A stretch of 64,000 nucleotides of DNA, taken from contig NZ_JACRSS010000001.1 in the NCBI RefSeq assembly GCF_014384805.1, forward strand, positions 186,001-250,000, read 5' to 3'. Source of the DNA: Guopingia tenuis. Its GTDB lineage: Bacteria; Bacillota; Clostridia; Christensenellales; Christensenellaceae. Both the position numbers and the translations under genes were made by a program. Shown piece after piece: positions 16,255-25,427 of this stretch (positions are counted from its first letter, which is position 1; each line of letters opens with the position of its first letter). Under the pieces are notes generated by a model. It ran no database searches and was not told the origin of the DNA. It worked only from the letters and a program-made list of their open reading frames with translations.

Positions 16255-17517
16255 ATGAACAAACCTTTAAAAAGGTTAACGGGAAAGGAATATGTGCTGG
16301 GTGTACAGCATCTATTCGCCATGTTTGGGGCAACTGTCACAGTTCCGATTATGACAGGAATGAACCCTTCCATCGCTTTATTGACGGCCGGCCTCGGTAC
16401 CTTGATTTTCCATCTGATTACCAAGGGAATTGTGCCGGTATTTTTGGGCTCCAGCTTTGCCTTCATGTCGGCTCTGATTGCCATTATCGGCGGCAACACG
16501 GCGAATATCCCCAAAGCTCAGGGCGGCATCATCGTTGCCGGCCTGATCTATGTGGTTTTTGCCATTTTAGTGTATTTCCTCGGGATTGAGCGGATCAAAA
16601 AGCTGTTTCCGCCCATCGTGACCGGGCCGGTAATCATCGTAATTGGGTTGACGCTGAGCCCCAGCGCTATTACCAATGCAAGTTCCTGCTGGCTGCTGGC
16701 GATTATTGTTCTGGTGGCCATCATCACGGTTATGTGCTTTACCAAGGGATTCATCAAAATGATGCCCATTATTCTCGGCCTGTTGATCGGCTATGGCGCT
16801 GCCCTGCTTCTGGATGCGACGGGGGCAACGGCAAGCTGGGGGCTGGCGGAATCCGGAAAGCTCATTGACTTTACTGCCGTGGAGCAGGCTTCCTGGTTCT
16901 TTGATTTTTCGGCCTATACGCTTCCGCAGTTTGATCTCAGCTCTATTCTCATGATCGCACCGATTGCACTGGTCACCTTTATGGAGCATATCGGGGATAT
17001 CACCACTAACGGTGCTGTTGTCGGCAAGGATTTCTACAGCGACCCCGGCCTGCACCGCACTCTGTTGGGTGACGGTATTGCGACGGCTTTTGCCGGTTTG
17101 CTGGGAGGCCCGCCGAACACTACCTATGGTGAGAACACGGGCGTTTTGGCGGTAACGAAGAACTATGATCCCCGGATCATCCGTTTGGCAGCATTGTTTG
17201 CCATCATTTTGGGATTGATCGGGAAGTTCGGCGCTGTTTTGCAGACGATTCCGACGGCTATCATCGGTGCAGTAAGTTTCGTTCTCTATGGCATGATTTC
17301 CAGCATTGGTCTGCGTTCTCTGGTGGAATCCAAGCCGGACTTTTCGCAGAACCGCAATTTGCTGATCGTTGCAGTGATTTTGGTTACGGGCCTTGGTATG
17401 CCGGCCATTCAGATTACGGATACCGTGAGCATCTCTGGCCTGTTTGTGGCTACGTTGGTGGGCGTGCTTCTAAACGTAATCCTTCCCAAAGAAAAAAAGG
17501 AAGAGGAGAAAAACTAA
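16255..17517 (+). CDS. Uracil/xanthine permease family protein (NCS2)
   Basis: 420-residue integral membrane nucleobase transporter with about 14 helices. Family motifs seen include GVQHLFAMFGATVTVP near the start, MEHIGDITTNGAV in the middle (the acidic substrate-binding helix) and GGPPNTTYGENTGV further on. The ATG at 16255 follows ATGGAGGAAACC; the frame stays open upstream but lacks a ribosome site there. The motif set is closest to UraA/PyrP-type uracil permeases, though xanthine is possible. Neighbouring purB and this gene both serve nucleotide metabolism, but each has its own terminator. Confidence 0.92.
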   Translation: MNKPLKRLTGKEYVLGVQHLFAMFGATVTVPIMTGMNPSIALLTAGLGTLIFHLITKGIVPVFLGSSFAFMSALIAIIGGNTANIPKAQGGIIVAGLIYVVFAILVYFLGIERIKKLFPPIVTGPVIIVIGLTLSPSAITNASSCWLLAIIVLVAIITVMCFTKGFIKMMPIILGLLIGYGAALLLDATGATASWGLAESGKLIDFTAVEQASWFFDFSAYTLPQFDLSSILMIAPIALVTFMEHIGDITTNGAVVGKDFYSDPGLHRTLLGDGIATAFAGLLGGPPNTTYGENTGVLAVTKNYDPRIIRLAALFAIILGLIGKFGAVLQTIPTAIIGAVSFVLYGMISSIGLRSLVESKPDFSQNRNLLIVAVILVTGLGMPAIQITDTVSISGLFVATLVGVLLNVILPKEKKEEEKN

Positions 17518-17540
17518 CCGTTTTTCATATGCGAAACGAT

Positions 17541-17574
17541 AAAAAGGCGTCTCTTTTGCAGAGATGCCTTTTTT
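17541..17574 (+). terminator. Terminator of the permease gene
   Basis: AAAAAGGCGTCTCT and AGAGATGCCTTTTTT form a hairpin with a TTTGC loop and a T run. Confidence 0.85.
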
Positions 17575-17659
17575 ATGCGGAATTTTACCTCTGGAAGCGA
17601 ATAAACCATGAGGCTGAGGAATAGAGTGGTAAAGAAGAAGGAAGGGGGGAGAAAGGAAT

Positions 17660-18172
17660 ATGCAAACGCCTACACAGTTAACCAGTCCCATGCCATATCC
17701 AGAGGTATGCGCCGGGGAGCCGAATATAAAATATGCAAAAGCTATGCTTGACAATATCGGGGGCAGCAATTCCGAGATGTCGGCGGTGGCCCTGCATTTT
17801 TATAATCAGCTGGTGACATCGCATGAAACTGAAATATCAAAAGTGTTTCGCGATATCTGCATCACTGAAATGCAGCATCTTAGAATATTTGGAATGCTGG
17901 CTCTGCAGCTGGGGGAGAATCCGCGCTTTTGGACCTATACTGGGCAAAACCTGGTGTATTGGACGCCGGGATACATAAACTATCCATTAGAGCTCTCAAA
18001 CCTTTTGGAACTTTCCATAGAGAGTGAAAGAGAGGCAATTCAAAAATATGAGCAGCAGGCGCGTTGGATCGCCGACCCCAACGTTATCGCCAATATAAAG
18101 CGTATTTTGGTGGATGAACGAAGGCATGTACAGGAATTGACACAGCTTTACGAAAAATATTCCCGAAGATAA
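17660..18172 (+). CDS. Ferritin-like diiron domain protein
   Basis: 170 residues, a four-helix ferritin-like bundle. Putative diiron ligands are spaced as in the rubrerythrin/ferritin superfamily: a Glu in SNSEMSAV, then TEMQH, ESEREA and DERRH. The N-terminal 30 residues are proline-rich and no rubredoxin domain is present. Proteins of this kind protect anaerobes against peroxide or store iron. The ATG follows GGGGGGAGAAAGGAAT. It is a stand-alone gene with terminators on both sides. The exact subfamily and reaction are not clear. Confidence 0.75.
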   Translation: MQTPTQLTSPMPYPEVCAGEPNIKYAKAMLDNIGGSNSEMSAVALHFYNQLVTSHETEISKVFRDICITEMQHLRIFGMLALQLGENPRFWTYTGQNLVYWTPGYINYPLELSNLLELSIESEREAIQKYEQQARWIADPNVIANIKRILVDERRHVQELTQLYEKYSRR

Positions 18173-18201
18173 AAAAGAGCGGATTTTTCCGCTCTTTTTT
18201 T
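18171..18201. terminator. Bidirectional terminator between convergent genes
   Basis: AAAAAAGAGCGGA and TCCGCTCTTTTTTT around TTTT. The A run and T run make it usable from both sides, for the ferritin-like gene and for the DMT transporter on the minus strand. Confidence 0.85.
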
Positions 18202-18235
18202 GCAAAAATCGGATACCACATTTAAGGTTTGAAAA

Positions 18236-19171
18236 TTATATCCCCGATCGGCGGCCGGAGCGCTGCCGTGCAAGGTGCGGCATAGCAAGAGGGGCCTCGG
18301 AAAGATAGATAGCGCCCATGATAATAAGCCCGCCTATCACCAGACCCGTACGCAAAGGCTCAAAGCCCAGAAGCACCGAAAAGGTGCTGGCAAAGACAGA
18401 TTCCAGGGAGAGCAGCAACACGGCGGAAGAGGGCGTGGTATATTTCTGCGCATAGGTTTGCAAAGAGGTGCAGAGAAAGGAACCAACTCCTGCCAAGCCC
18501 AGCACGCAAAGGATACTGATCCCCCAGTTGATGCTGGCGGGGGAGAAGGAAGCGAAATCCATAGCAAAAAAGAGCAACCCTCCCATCACTGCCTGGGTAA
18601 CCGCCATAAAAAACACAAGAATTCCCGTATCCGTTCCCTTGGCATAACTGCCCAAATAGGTGATGAGCGTGGCAAAACAGACAGCGCATAGAAGGGCCAG
18701 GGCATTCCCAAGATTGAAGGAAAAACCAGCTTCCAACACTCCCGTGAGCAGCGTTACCCCAATGAGATAGATTCCCATGCAAAGAAAATTTTTTCCGGTA
18801 GGGCGTTTTTTTAAAAATAACCAGGCGATGAAGGGGACCAACAGCACATTCATTGAGGTGAGAAACGAGCAATTGGAAGGCACGGTATATTTAAGACTCA
18901 GGTTTTGGATAAAGAAATATGCAAAATTCAACAGACCGGCAATGATTCCGTGCCGAATATCCTTCCGGCGGATCCGGGCGATCTGTTTGCGGTAGAGAAG
19001 GAGACATAACGCGGAATAGACAAAACCACGCATAAAATGCAAAAGAGTAACGGGAAGTCCGGCATTGATTGCAACCTTTACCAGCAGAATACACCATCCC
19101 CAAAAAAAGGTTGCGCAGATTAACATAAGATTGGCCTGCATTTTGGATAGCGGGCGAGTGAATAATTTCAT
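18236..19171 (-). CDS. DMT superfamily (EamA) transporter
   Basis: 311 residues with ten hydrophobic helices arranged as two EamA repeats. The first begins MLICATFFWGWCILLVKVA; the second lies around residues 155-300. EamA proteins export or import small metabolites such as amino acids or nucleosides, and the substrate here is unknown. The ATG at 19171 was preferred over a TTG 12 bases upstream; neither has a strong ribosome site. The gene is monocistronic and converges on the ferritin-like gene. Confidence 0.85.
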   Translation of the reverse strand: MKLFTRPLSKMQANLMLICATFFWGWCILLVKVAINAGLPVTLLHFMRGFVYSALCLLLYRKQIARIRRKDIRHGIIAGLLNFAYFFIQNLSLKYTVPSNCSFLTSMNVLLVPFIAWLFLKKRPTGKNFLCMGIYLIGVTLLTGVLEAGFSFNLGNALALLCAVCFATLITYLGSYAKGTDTGILVFFMAVTQAVMGGLLFFAMDFASFSPASINWGISILCVLGLAGVGSFLCTSLQTYAQKYTTPSSAVLLLSLESVFASTFSVLLGFEPLRTGLVIGGLIIMGAIYLSEAPLAMPHLARQRSGRRSGI

Positions 19172-19183
19172 TTGTCCAACCAA

Positions 19184-19765
19184 TATAGATATTTTTTATC
19201 TATATGATAACTCCTATTTCTCTATATTTTTCTCGGGGGTTCTGTCTTCCTCCGAAGCCCTGCGGAAAAGCGAAAGAAAAAATTGTGCACTGTCCAGCAA
19301 TAATTATCTTAGCATCTTGTTTTTGCGGTAAAAAATATATCAACGGGGATTGCCGTTATTGCGGGCCATTCTGCATTTACCCGCCGTATCAAACTGTAAA
19401 TATTTCTGAATTATTTAAAATAAATGGAACCCATAGTTTGATGGGGAGTACTATCTTGAACTTTCTCTAAATCCGAAGGAAAAAATCTAATATAACTAAA
19501 ATCGCCGAACCTGTAAAAAAGGGGATCAAAAGATTTTAATTGGCGGTAAAAACAGCATTTCTCTGCCCGCTTTTTCAGGCATTTTTCTGCGGCCGCCGAT
19601 CCCTGCATCGAATACCATAGATACTATATCATCATTTGCTGTATCATGCAATAAACTATTGGAAATTAACATATTTCGATTTGCCTGATTTGCCTCTAGG
19701 CTGCCTGGATAAAACTTTCGCTTTCATAGCAAGCAGCCTTTGCCTGCCTATTCTTTTTGTAAATA
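19184..19765. other. Gene-free stretch between DMT and CotH genes
   Basis: About 580 bases of A+T-rich sequence upstream of the DMT gene. It contains a weak plus-strand frame (19204-19470, 88 residues with several cysteines) lacking a ribosome site and any recognisable family, and an imperfect hairpin with AGGCTGC/GCAGCCT arms at about 19697-19739. I see nothing further. Confidence 0.4.
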
Positions 19766-19806
19766 CAAAAGAAAGAGCTGCTCAGATGTTTTGCCGAACA
19801 GCTCTT
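19766..19806 (-). terminator. Terminator of the CotH gene
   Basis: On the minus strand AAGAGCTGTTC and its partner GAGCAGCTCTT form a hairpin followed by TTCTTTTG. It begins about 40 bases after the stop. Confidence 0.65.
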
Positions 19807-19848
19807 AGTTACAATCGATTTGGTTTTAAAAATCATCGCCGACTCAAT

Positions 19849-22800
19849 CTATTTCAGGCCCAATTCCTTCATGCGGGCATCCGAAAGGTTGAAGAAATCC
19901 TGCAAGTCCTGCTTGGTGATCTCCACCTTTTCCCGCAGCATCTTCTTCAAATTCGTCAGATTCTGCTCCCAACGTTCCATTGAAGAAGGAGAGGCCGATG
20001 TAACAGACATAGTGGCTTTCCCCCAGCGGGCGATATGCCGCGGCATTTCCGTGCGGATTTCCGCCGCCATGGTGTCGAGAATTTCATCCATTCGGTCAGG
20101 GTTAAATGTATTGTTCAGATGCCAGGCATAACGCTCGATAAATTTATTCTTCCATTCGGCATTCTGCAAAAGCCCGCAGGAAATGGTAGTATGGAAGGCG
20201 CTGAACATTCCATGCCCCTTGGGATTGAAATATTCCTCGATATAGTTCCATTGGTAGGTACTGGGCGAAATCCCCCAATCCAGGTCATAGAGCATCCAGC
20301 GGTATTTGGAATTTTCGCTTCCCTCATTCTGGTCACGCCAGAAACGGACATTGCCGGAATCAGTGTTGTTGAAGAAGGTTTCGGTAATGATATAGTCCAT
20401 ATATTCGTCTACATCCACCTTGCTCGCCACATAGTCATAGGCTTCCTGGTTGGAAAGATTGTGATTCTGAATGTATTTGCGCAGCTCCTTATAATCGTCG
20501 TCAGAACCGGCGCGGACGGCGCTGTTGCCCTTGATAAGGTCAATTTCGCCTTTTTTGGTGCCGGGATAGTGGCTGACGATATAATTCTCGTTGAGCTTTT
20601 CGCGGAGATTATAAAGCCCCCAGTATTCTCCATTGATATAGACGGCGCAGGGGCGGTATTCCTGATAGTCCAGATCCATAGTATCCTTTACGACCTGCGC
20701 AAAGTAGGCGTCCCGGAGCTTGGTGGAGTTGCAGTCCTGTCCGGAAATGCGCAGAACCAGGGTTTTAAAGGTGATCACGTCATAATCCCGGAAAAAGGGA
20801 TAAGTGACCTGATCCTGCCCATAAGAGGAACGCAGATAGACAGCAAAGGATTTCTGGTCAATGGCCCGGGAATATTGTCCGAAAATTTTGATACCTGCAG
20901 GGAACTCCACGCCCTTCGTCCCATCCGCCTCAAACCATTCAAAGCTGATTTCCCGCTCCACATCCTGTAATTTAAAGAAATTTGCCCCGGTAAATGGGAA
21001 ATCATCCGCGTTATGGGTATGCCCGGGGCCATCGGCAAAAATACCGTTGTTATATCCAAAGAGGCCGTCGGGATCCGAATTGATGCAGAGAACGGGGATA
21101 TCGTGCTTGTCCTCCACCAAATAATTTTCGGTTTTGACCTCACTGGTCAGTTTGCCGTCGGCCACGGCAATGGCCCGGAGGGGCGTTGTCTTGTCAATCG
21201 TGATCTCTCCGGCATAGAGAGTGGATTTCGTTGTGGGCTTGCTCCCATCGGTGGTATAGTAGATCTTTGCGCCTTCCTCCGAAGTGATGGCAACCTTTGT
21301 GCCTTGGGAGACATAGCCGGATGTCACAGAAAAGGAGGGCTTCTGCGTATACGTTTGATATATATCGCTGGAATTGGCGGCGCCGGGAGTCGGGGTAGTG
21401 AAATAGACCCGGGAAGCCGTCTGGGAGTTTTGGGGACGGCCCGAGCTCATTCCCGGATATTGCTTGCCGGAATTCATATAGTCGATGACACTGCCATCGG
21501 TTTTAGACAGGTAGACAGTTTCGCCATTGGCGCTGACCCCATAGTCCTTCATCTGATATTTGGCATCGCTGGGGGCATATTCGCCGGTATAGACAAGCAG
21601 ATATTCGCCGGGTTGAATCGTGGAGTTTTCCGGGAATTTAAAACGAAAAGGCTCATCCTTGTTATCGGAAAGCCCATATCCAGTCAAATCCACTGCCTCA
21701 GAACCCGTATTCAACAGCTCGATCCAGTCGGGATCGGATTTTTTTGCTTCCGATCCCGCTGCCGCATTCGTTTTCACCTCACTGATCTGTAAGGTGGGAA
21801 GAATCCGCTCGGAATTCTTGTCGATCTCAGTAAACCCCTTGGTGGTGTTCTCTGCGCCGGGAGTCGCCTCGGGGAAATAGAGCCATTGGGAAGGGTCGTC
21901 CGGCGAGCGGCCATGGGAGGCGGTGCCCATATTGGGATCCAGCTCCACAACATCGATGGACTTGCCCTGTTGCTGGCTTAGGATCAGGACCTTGTCTTCG
22001 CTGCCCAGGCTGAAATTGGCGTGAAGATTGGCGCTGGGATCCGTCCGGTCTTTTTTATCCAGAAAGACCAGCCGTATCTCCCCGGGAGCCAGCTCCATAT
22101 CGGGGAATATCCACTTTTTGGTATCGTCCTGGGTGTCCGAAAGGCCATATCCCTTGAGATTGACAGCCTCGGTTCCTGTATTCTTAATTTCAACCCAATC
22201 CGAACGATCCCCATCTTCGTCCATCACCGAAAGCTGGTTATCCAGCATGTATTCGTTGATGACAACGCTGGACTGCGCGACCGCTTCGGCAAAATCGGGC
22301 GTGGTATTGGTTGTGCCTTCATTTTTTGCGCCAGGCGTGGGAACGGCATAATAGAGATAGCTTCCATCGTCTGCACGGCCATAGGAGACGTCGGCGGGCA
22401 TGGCACCCACCTGCAATGCCTGTACAGTGACGTCCTCCGGTGCGGAGAGAATCAGAGTTTCGCCATCCGCGGAAATTTTGAAACCGGCCCGGAGTATACC
22501 GTCGGAATTTGAGAGATCTTCCGTACCCGTACAATAGACGAGAAGATATTCGCCATTTTTGATGTTGACGCTGGGAAATTCAAATTTATAACGCTCGTTG
22601 GTGGAATCCGTGAGGCCATAGCCCTTCAAATTGATGGTGGAACCCGTGCAGTTATAAATTTCAATCCAGTCCGGGGTTGTCCCATCCGAGGCTTCCAGAG
22701 AATATTTATTGGAAGAAACGACCTCATTGATATAAAGCCCGGGTGCGGATTCACCGGAAGTATCACCGGAACCGCTGGGTTTCAAAATGAAATCAAAGGC

Positions 22801-22872
22801 TCCCGCGATGACTGCAATGAGCAGGCCCGCCAAAACCAGAACTATAATAATAGAGATGATATTTTTTTTCAT
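19849..22872 (-). CDS. Lamin-tail and CotH kinase domain surface protein
   Basis: 1007 residues. A membrane anchor or uncleaved signal lies at about 3-23. Three lamin-tail domains follow (about 42-160, 200-330, 360-480), each with the INEV/ISEV strand and a WIEIYN, WVEIKN or WIELLN strand plus GYGLSD. Next is a chitobiase-like beta segment (about 505-580, ITSEEGAKIYYTTDGSKPTT). A CotH kinase domain forms the C-terminal 400 residues (LYNLREKLNENYI, MLYDLDWG). CotH proteins are atypical kinases of spore coats and cell surfaces that phosphorylate proteins. The start at MKKN was chosen over a GTG 12 bases upstream. Likely exported and anchored; its substrate is unknown. Confidence 0.85.
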   Translation of the reverse strand: MKKNIISIIIVLVLAGLLIAVIAGAFDFILKPSGSGDTSGESAPGLYINEVVSSNKYSLEASDGTTPDWIEIYNCTGSTINLKGYGLTDSTNERYKFEFPSVNIKNGEYLLVYCTGTEDLSNSDGILRAGFKISADGETLILSAPEDVTVQALQVGAMPADVSYGRADDGSYLYYAVPTPGAKNEGTTNTTPDFAEAVAQSSVVINEYMLDNQLSVMDEDGDRSDWVEIKNTGTEAVNLKGYGLSDTQDDTKKWIFPDMELAPGEIRLVFLDKKDRTDPSANLHANFSLGSEDKVLILSQQQGKSIDVVELDPNMGTASHGRSPDDPSQWLYFPEATPGAENTTKGFTEIDKNSERILPTLQISEVKTNAAAGSEAKKSDPDWIELLNTGSEAVDLTGYGLSDNKDEPFRFKFPENSTIQPGEYLLVYTGEYAPSDAKYQMKDYGVSANGETVYLSKTDGSVIDYMNSGKQYPGMSSGRPQNSQTASRVYFTTPTPGAANSSDIYQTYTQKPSFSVTSGYVSQGTKVAITSEEGAKIYYTTDGSKPTTKSTLYAGEITIDKTTPLRAIAVADGKLTSEVKTENYLVEDKHDIPVLCINSDPDGLFGYNNGIFADGPGHTHNADDFPFTGANFFKLQDVEREISFEWFEADGTKGVEFPAGIKIFGQYSRAIDQKSFAVYLRSSYGQDQVTYPFFRDYDVITFKTLVLRISGQDCNSTKLRDAYFAQVVKDTMDLDYQEYRPCAVYINGEYWGLYNLREKLNENYIVSHYPGTKKGEIDLIKGNSAVRAGSDDDYKELRKYIQNHNLSNQEAYDYVASKVDVDEYMDYIITETFFNNTDSGNVRFWRDQNEGSENSKYRWMLYDLDWGISPSTYQWNYIEEYFNPKGHGMFSAFHTTISCGLLQNAEWKNKFIERYAWHLNNTFNPDRMDEILDTMAAEIRTEMPRHIARWGKATMSVTSASPSSMERWEQNLTNLKKMLREKVEITKQDLQDFFNLSDARMKELGLK

Positions 22873-22920
22873 GCCTTGCCTCACATTTCCGAATATCGCA
22901 ACAGTAACGTTGACTTTGTT

Positions 22921-22950
22921 ATTCTACCATTTTCGATAGAGGGAAGTCAA
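22921..22950 (-). promoter_or_regulatory. Promoter of the CotH gene
   Basis: Minus-strand TTGACT (22945-22950) and TAGAAT (22921-22926) with 18-base spacing, about 50 bases before the start codon. Confidence 0.55.
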
Positions 22951-23009
22951 TTCCATATGGGTTATGTTTGCCAGATTGTAAAAAGTTTAGCCCTCGTTGG
23001 AGAACCGCT

Positions 23010-23039
23010 TTGCACCGCCCCGGCAAAATATGATATACT
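23010..23039 (+). promoter_or_regulatory. Promoter of the ABC-F gene
   Basis: TTGCAC (23010-23015) and TATACT (23034-23039), 18-base spacing. Transcription from here would give a leader of roughly 200 bases that contains hairpins and a short ORF. Confidence 0.5.
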
Positions 23040-23065
23040 AAATGCGCAGCCTTTGCCGGGGGATA

Positions 23066-23240
23066 GGAGACAGGCCAAGTCCTGTTTTCCGGAGGCAGAG
23101 GAAGCGCCCCATGGGGCTTTCTGCTTTCGCCGCGGGCTGCGGACAGGGCAAACGATAGAATTTCGCGGTTTTACGTCCGCAATACTATAATTATTATAAA
23201 AAGGCGGCGGCTCCGCACAACAACGGGACGCCGCACATTT
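23066..23240 (+). promoter_or_regulatory. Structured leader with 15-codon upstream ORF before the ABC-F gene
   Basis: A hairpin at about 23066-23091 (GGAGACAGG with CCTGTTTTCC) precedes a second stem (AAGCGCCCC with GGGGCTTT) that spans the ATG of a small ORF. That ORF, 23111-23158, encodes MGLSAFAAGCGQGKR and has an AGAGGAA site upstream. A G+C-rich pairing region (GGCGGC with GCCGC, 23202-23237) lies just before the ABC-F start. The layout resembles leaders in which stalled ribosomes control antibiotic-resistance ABC-F genes, but I cannot demonstrate a terminator/antiterminator switch. Confidence 0.4.
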
Positions 23241-23252
23241 ATGGGAGCGATT

Positions 23253-25157
23253 ATGACGATTTTAACAGCTTCAGGGATAGAAAAGTTCTATGGAATACAA
23301 AGCGTGCTGCGGGATGTTCGATTCAGTGTGGAAGAGGGCGATAAAATTGGAATTCTGGGCGTCAACGGCGCAGGGAAAACGACGCTTTTTAAGCTGATCT
23401 GCGGCGAGGAGGAGCCGGATCAGGGGCAAGTGCAAAAGAGCCGGAACCTGCAAATTGCCTATATGGAGCAATATGCGGAATATACCTCTGAAAAGACAGT
23501 TTTGCAGGAGGCGACTCAGGTTTTTTCGCATCTTATGGAGCAGGAACGCCAGCTGGATCATCTTCAGGAGCAGCTGGCGGAGCAGCCAAGCGAAGAGCTG
23601 GCCAGAAAATTTCACGATGCCAACGAACGGTTCATCGATGCGGGCGGGCTGACCTATAAAAGCAGGGTGCATTCCACGCTCATCGGATTGGGCTTTCTGG
23701 AAGAGGAACTGCATCTCCCCATGGATGCTGTGAGCGGCGGCCAGCGGACGAGGGTGCTGTTGGCGCGACTGCTGCTGGGACAGGCGGATATCCTGCTTCT
23801 GGATGAGCCGACCAATCACCTGGACATGCAGGCCATCGCTTGGCTGGAGGATTTTCTCGCAAACTACCGTGGAACGGTGCTCGTGATCTCTCACGACCGT
23901 TATTTTCTTGACCGCATTACAAACCGGATTTTTGAGGTGGAAAACGGGAAGCTCACGGCATATAAAGGAAATTATTCGGCATATGTCCGGCAAAAGGAGG
24001 AAATCCGGGCCGCAAAGGCGAAAGAATATGAAATCAAAACAAAGGAAATCCACCGCCTGGAAGGAATAATAGAAAAACAGAAGCAATGGAACCGGGAAAA
24101 GAACCTGGTGACGGCGCGAAGCAAGCAAAAGATAATCGACCGCATTGCCGCCACTCTTGACGCCCCGGAAAAAGAGCCCGAAAATATTCACTTTCATTTT
24201 TCTCCCGCAAAACCGTCGGGAAACGATGTGCTCTCAGCCCGGGATGTTAGCGTGGCTTTTGAGGGGATTCCCCTGTTTCAAAATGTAAATCTGGATATCA
24301 AGCGGGGAGAGAAGGTCTTTTTGCTGGGGGATAACGGTTGCGGAAAGACGACGCTGTTCCGTGCGGTATTGGGGCAGCAGGCGGCTGCCGGCGAGATTCG
24401 GCTGGGCAGCAATGTGAAGGTGGGATATTATGACCAGGCGCAAAGCGATCTGTCGCCGGATAAAACCGTTTTGGAGACGCTTTCGGATGCGTTGCCGCAG
24501 CTGGATCTGGGAATTCTGCGCAATGCCCTTGCCGCGTTTCTGTTCCGGGGCGATGATGTGGAGAAAAAGATTGCCTCTCTCTCGGGCGGAGAAAAGGCGC
24601 GGGTGACGCTGGCGCGATTGATGCTCTCCGATGCTAATTTCCTGTTGCTGGATGAACCTACCAACCATCTGGATATCGCATCCAAAGAGGCGCTGGAAAA
24701 GGCCCTTTTGGAATATGACGGGACGCTGTTCATCATCTCCCACGATAGGTATTTCATCAATACCCTTGCCACGCAAATATACCGCCTGACTGCGGACGGA
24801 ACGGAAAAATTCGGCGGGGATTACCAATATTTTCTGGAAAAGAGCCTGCCGCTGCGGCGGGAGGAAACGCCGGAAAAAGAGCAGAAGCCAAATGCCTATC
24901 AGATAAAGAAGGAGCAGGCATCCCGGGTGCGGCGCTTGCAGGGGCAAATATCCCGTCTGGAAAAGGAAATTGAAGACCAGGAGTCCGCCATGGCCGCTTT
25001 GCAGGAGAAGCTGAGCCTCCCGGAAATTGCGGCGGACTATGAGAAAATCGAGGAAATTTCAAGGGAATTGGAGAAATTGGAAGAGAAAACTGCCGGGCTC
25101 TATGAGAAATGGGAGGAATGCTCGGAAGAACTGGCGGAGCAGGGGGATATAATATAG
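23253..25157 (+). CDS. ABC-F family ATPase (ribosome-associated)
   Basis: 634 residues with two fused ABC ATPase domains and no membrane segments. The first (about 1-250) has Walker A GVNGAGKTT, signature VSGGQRTR and Walker B ILLLDEPTNHLD. The second (about 320-520) has GDNGCGKTT, LSGGEKAR and FLLLDEPTNHLD. A charged linker lies between them and a long coiled-coil C-terminus (about 545-634) follows, as in YdiF/Uup-type proteins. ABC-F proteins act on the ribosomal E site to resolve stalls or protect against antibiotics. The start at MTILTASG was preferred over an ATG 12 bases upstream because GGGAGCG then serves as the ribosome site. Confidence 0.9.
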   Translation: MTILTASGIEKFYGIQSVLRDVRFSVEEGDKIGILGVNGAGKTTLFKLICGEEEPDQGQVQKSRNLQIAYMEQYAEYTSEKTVLQEATQVFSHLMEQERQLDHLQEQLAEQPSEELARKFHDANERFIDAGGLTYKSRVHSTLIGLGFLEEELHLPMDAVSGGQRTRVLLARLLLGQADILLLDEPTNHLDMQAIAWLEDFLANYRGTVLVISHDRYFLDRITNRIFEVENGKLTAYKGNYSAYVRQKEEIRAAKAKEYEIKTKEIHRLEGIIEKQKQWNREKNLVTARSKQKIIDRIAATLDAPEKEPENIHFHFSPAKPSGNDVLSARDVSVAFEGIPLFQNVNLDIKRGEKVFLLGDNGCGKTTLFRAVLGQQAAAGEIRLGSNVKVGYYDQAQSDLSPDKTVLETLSDALPQLDLGILRNALAAFLFRGDDVEKKIASLSGGEKARVTLARLMLSDANFLLLDEPTNHLDIASKEALEKALLEYDGTLFIISHDRYFINTLATQIYRLTADGTEKFGGDYQYFLEKSLPLRREETPEKEQKPNAYQIKKEQASRVRRLQGQISRLEKEIEDQESAMAALQEKLSLPEIAADYEKIEEISRELEKLEEKTAGLYEKWEECSEELAEQGDII

Positions 25158-25279
25158 TACGGCTTCTCTTTGAAACACCGCAATCTTGCCGACCGATATT
25201 TTCAATACGCTCCGCTGAATGCCAAAACGGAGAGAAAAATTACGGATAACAATAAATTAAAAAAGCGGGAAAGACGAAA

Positions 25280-25339
25280 GGGATGATGCGGGTATAGCGG
25301 CGAAAGCAGCTAGCCCACGAAGAGCGGCCTGGAATCCCC
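25280..25339 (+). ncRNA. Structured 5' leader, riboswitch candidate
   Basis: An outer stem GGGAT (25280-25284) with ATCCC (25334-25338) encloses a hairpin. The hairpin pairs GGG (25290-25292) with CCC (25314-25316), AGC (25296-25298) with GCT (25309-25311), and GC with GC around a GAAA tetraloop (25302-25305). The unpaired strand 25317-25333 is purine-rich (ACGAAGAG). It lies about 90 bases upstream of a three-gene membrane cassette. Compact stems with a GNRA loop and asymmetric bulges look like a regulatory RNA. I could not match it confidently to a family; the DUF1646 (Na+) class is worth testing. Confidence 0.4.
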
Positions 25340-25427
25340 AAAATTGGAAACAAACGAAAATATAGAAAGAAGGCAGATGAGATACTATGCCGGATTTTCT
25401 ATAAATTATAGAAGGGAGTGGACTTTT

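Noticed and set aside
20035..20970. Plus-strand frame opposite the CotH domain
   Set aside because: The minus-strand protein has a full series of domains; the plus frame has none.
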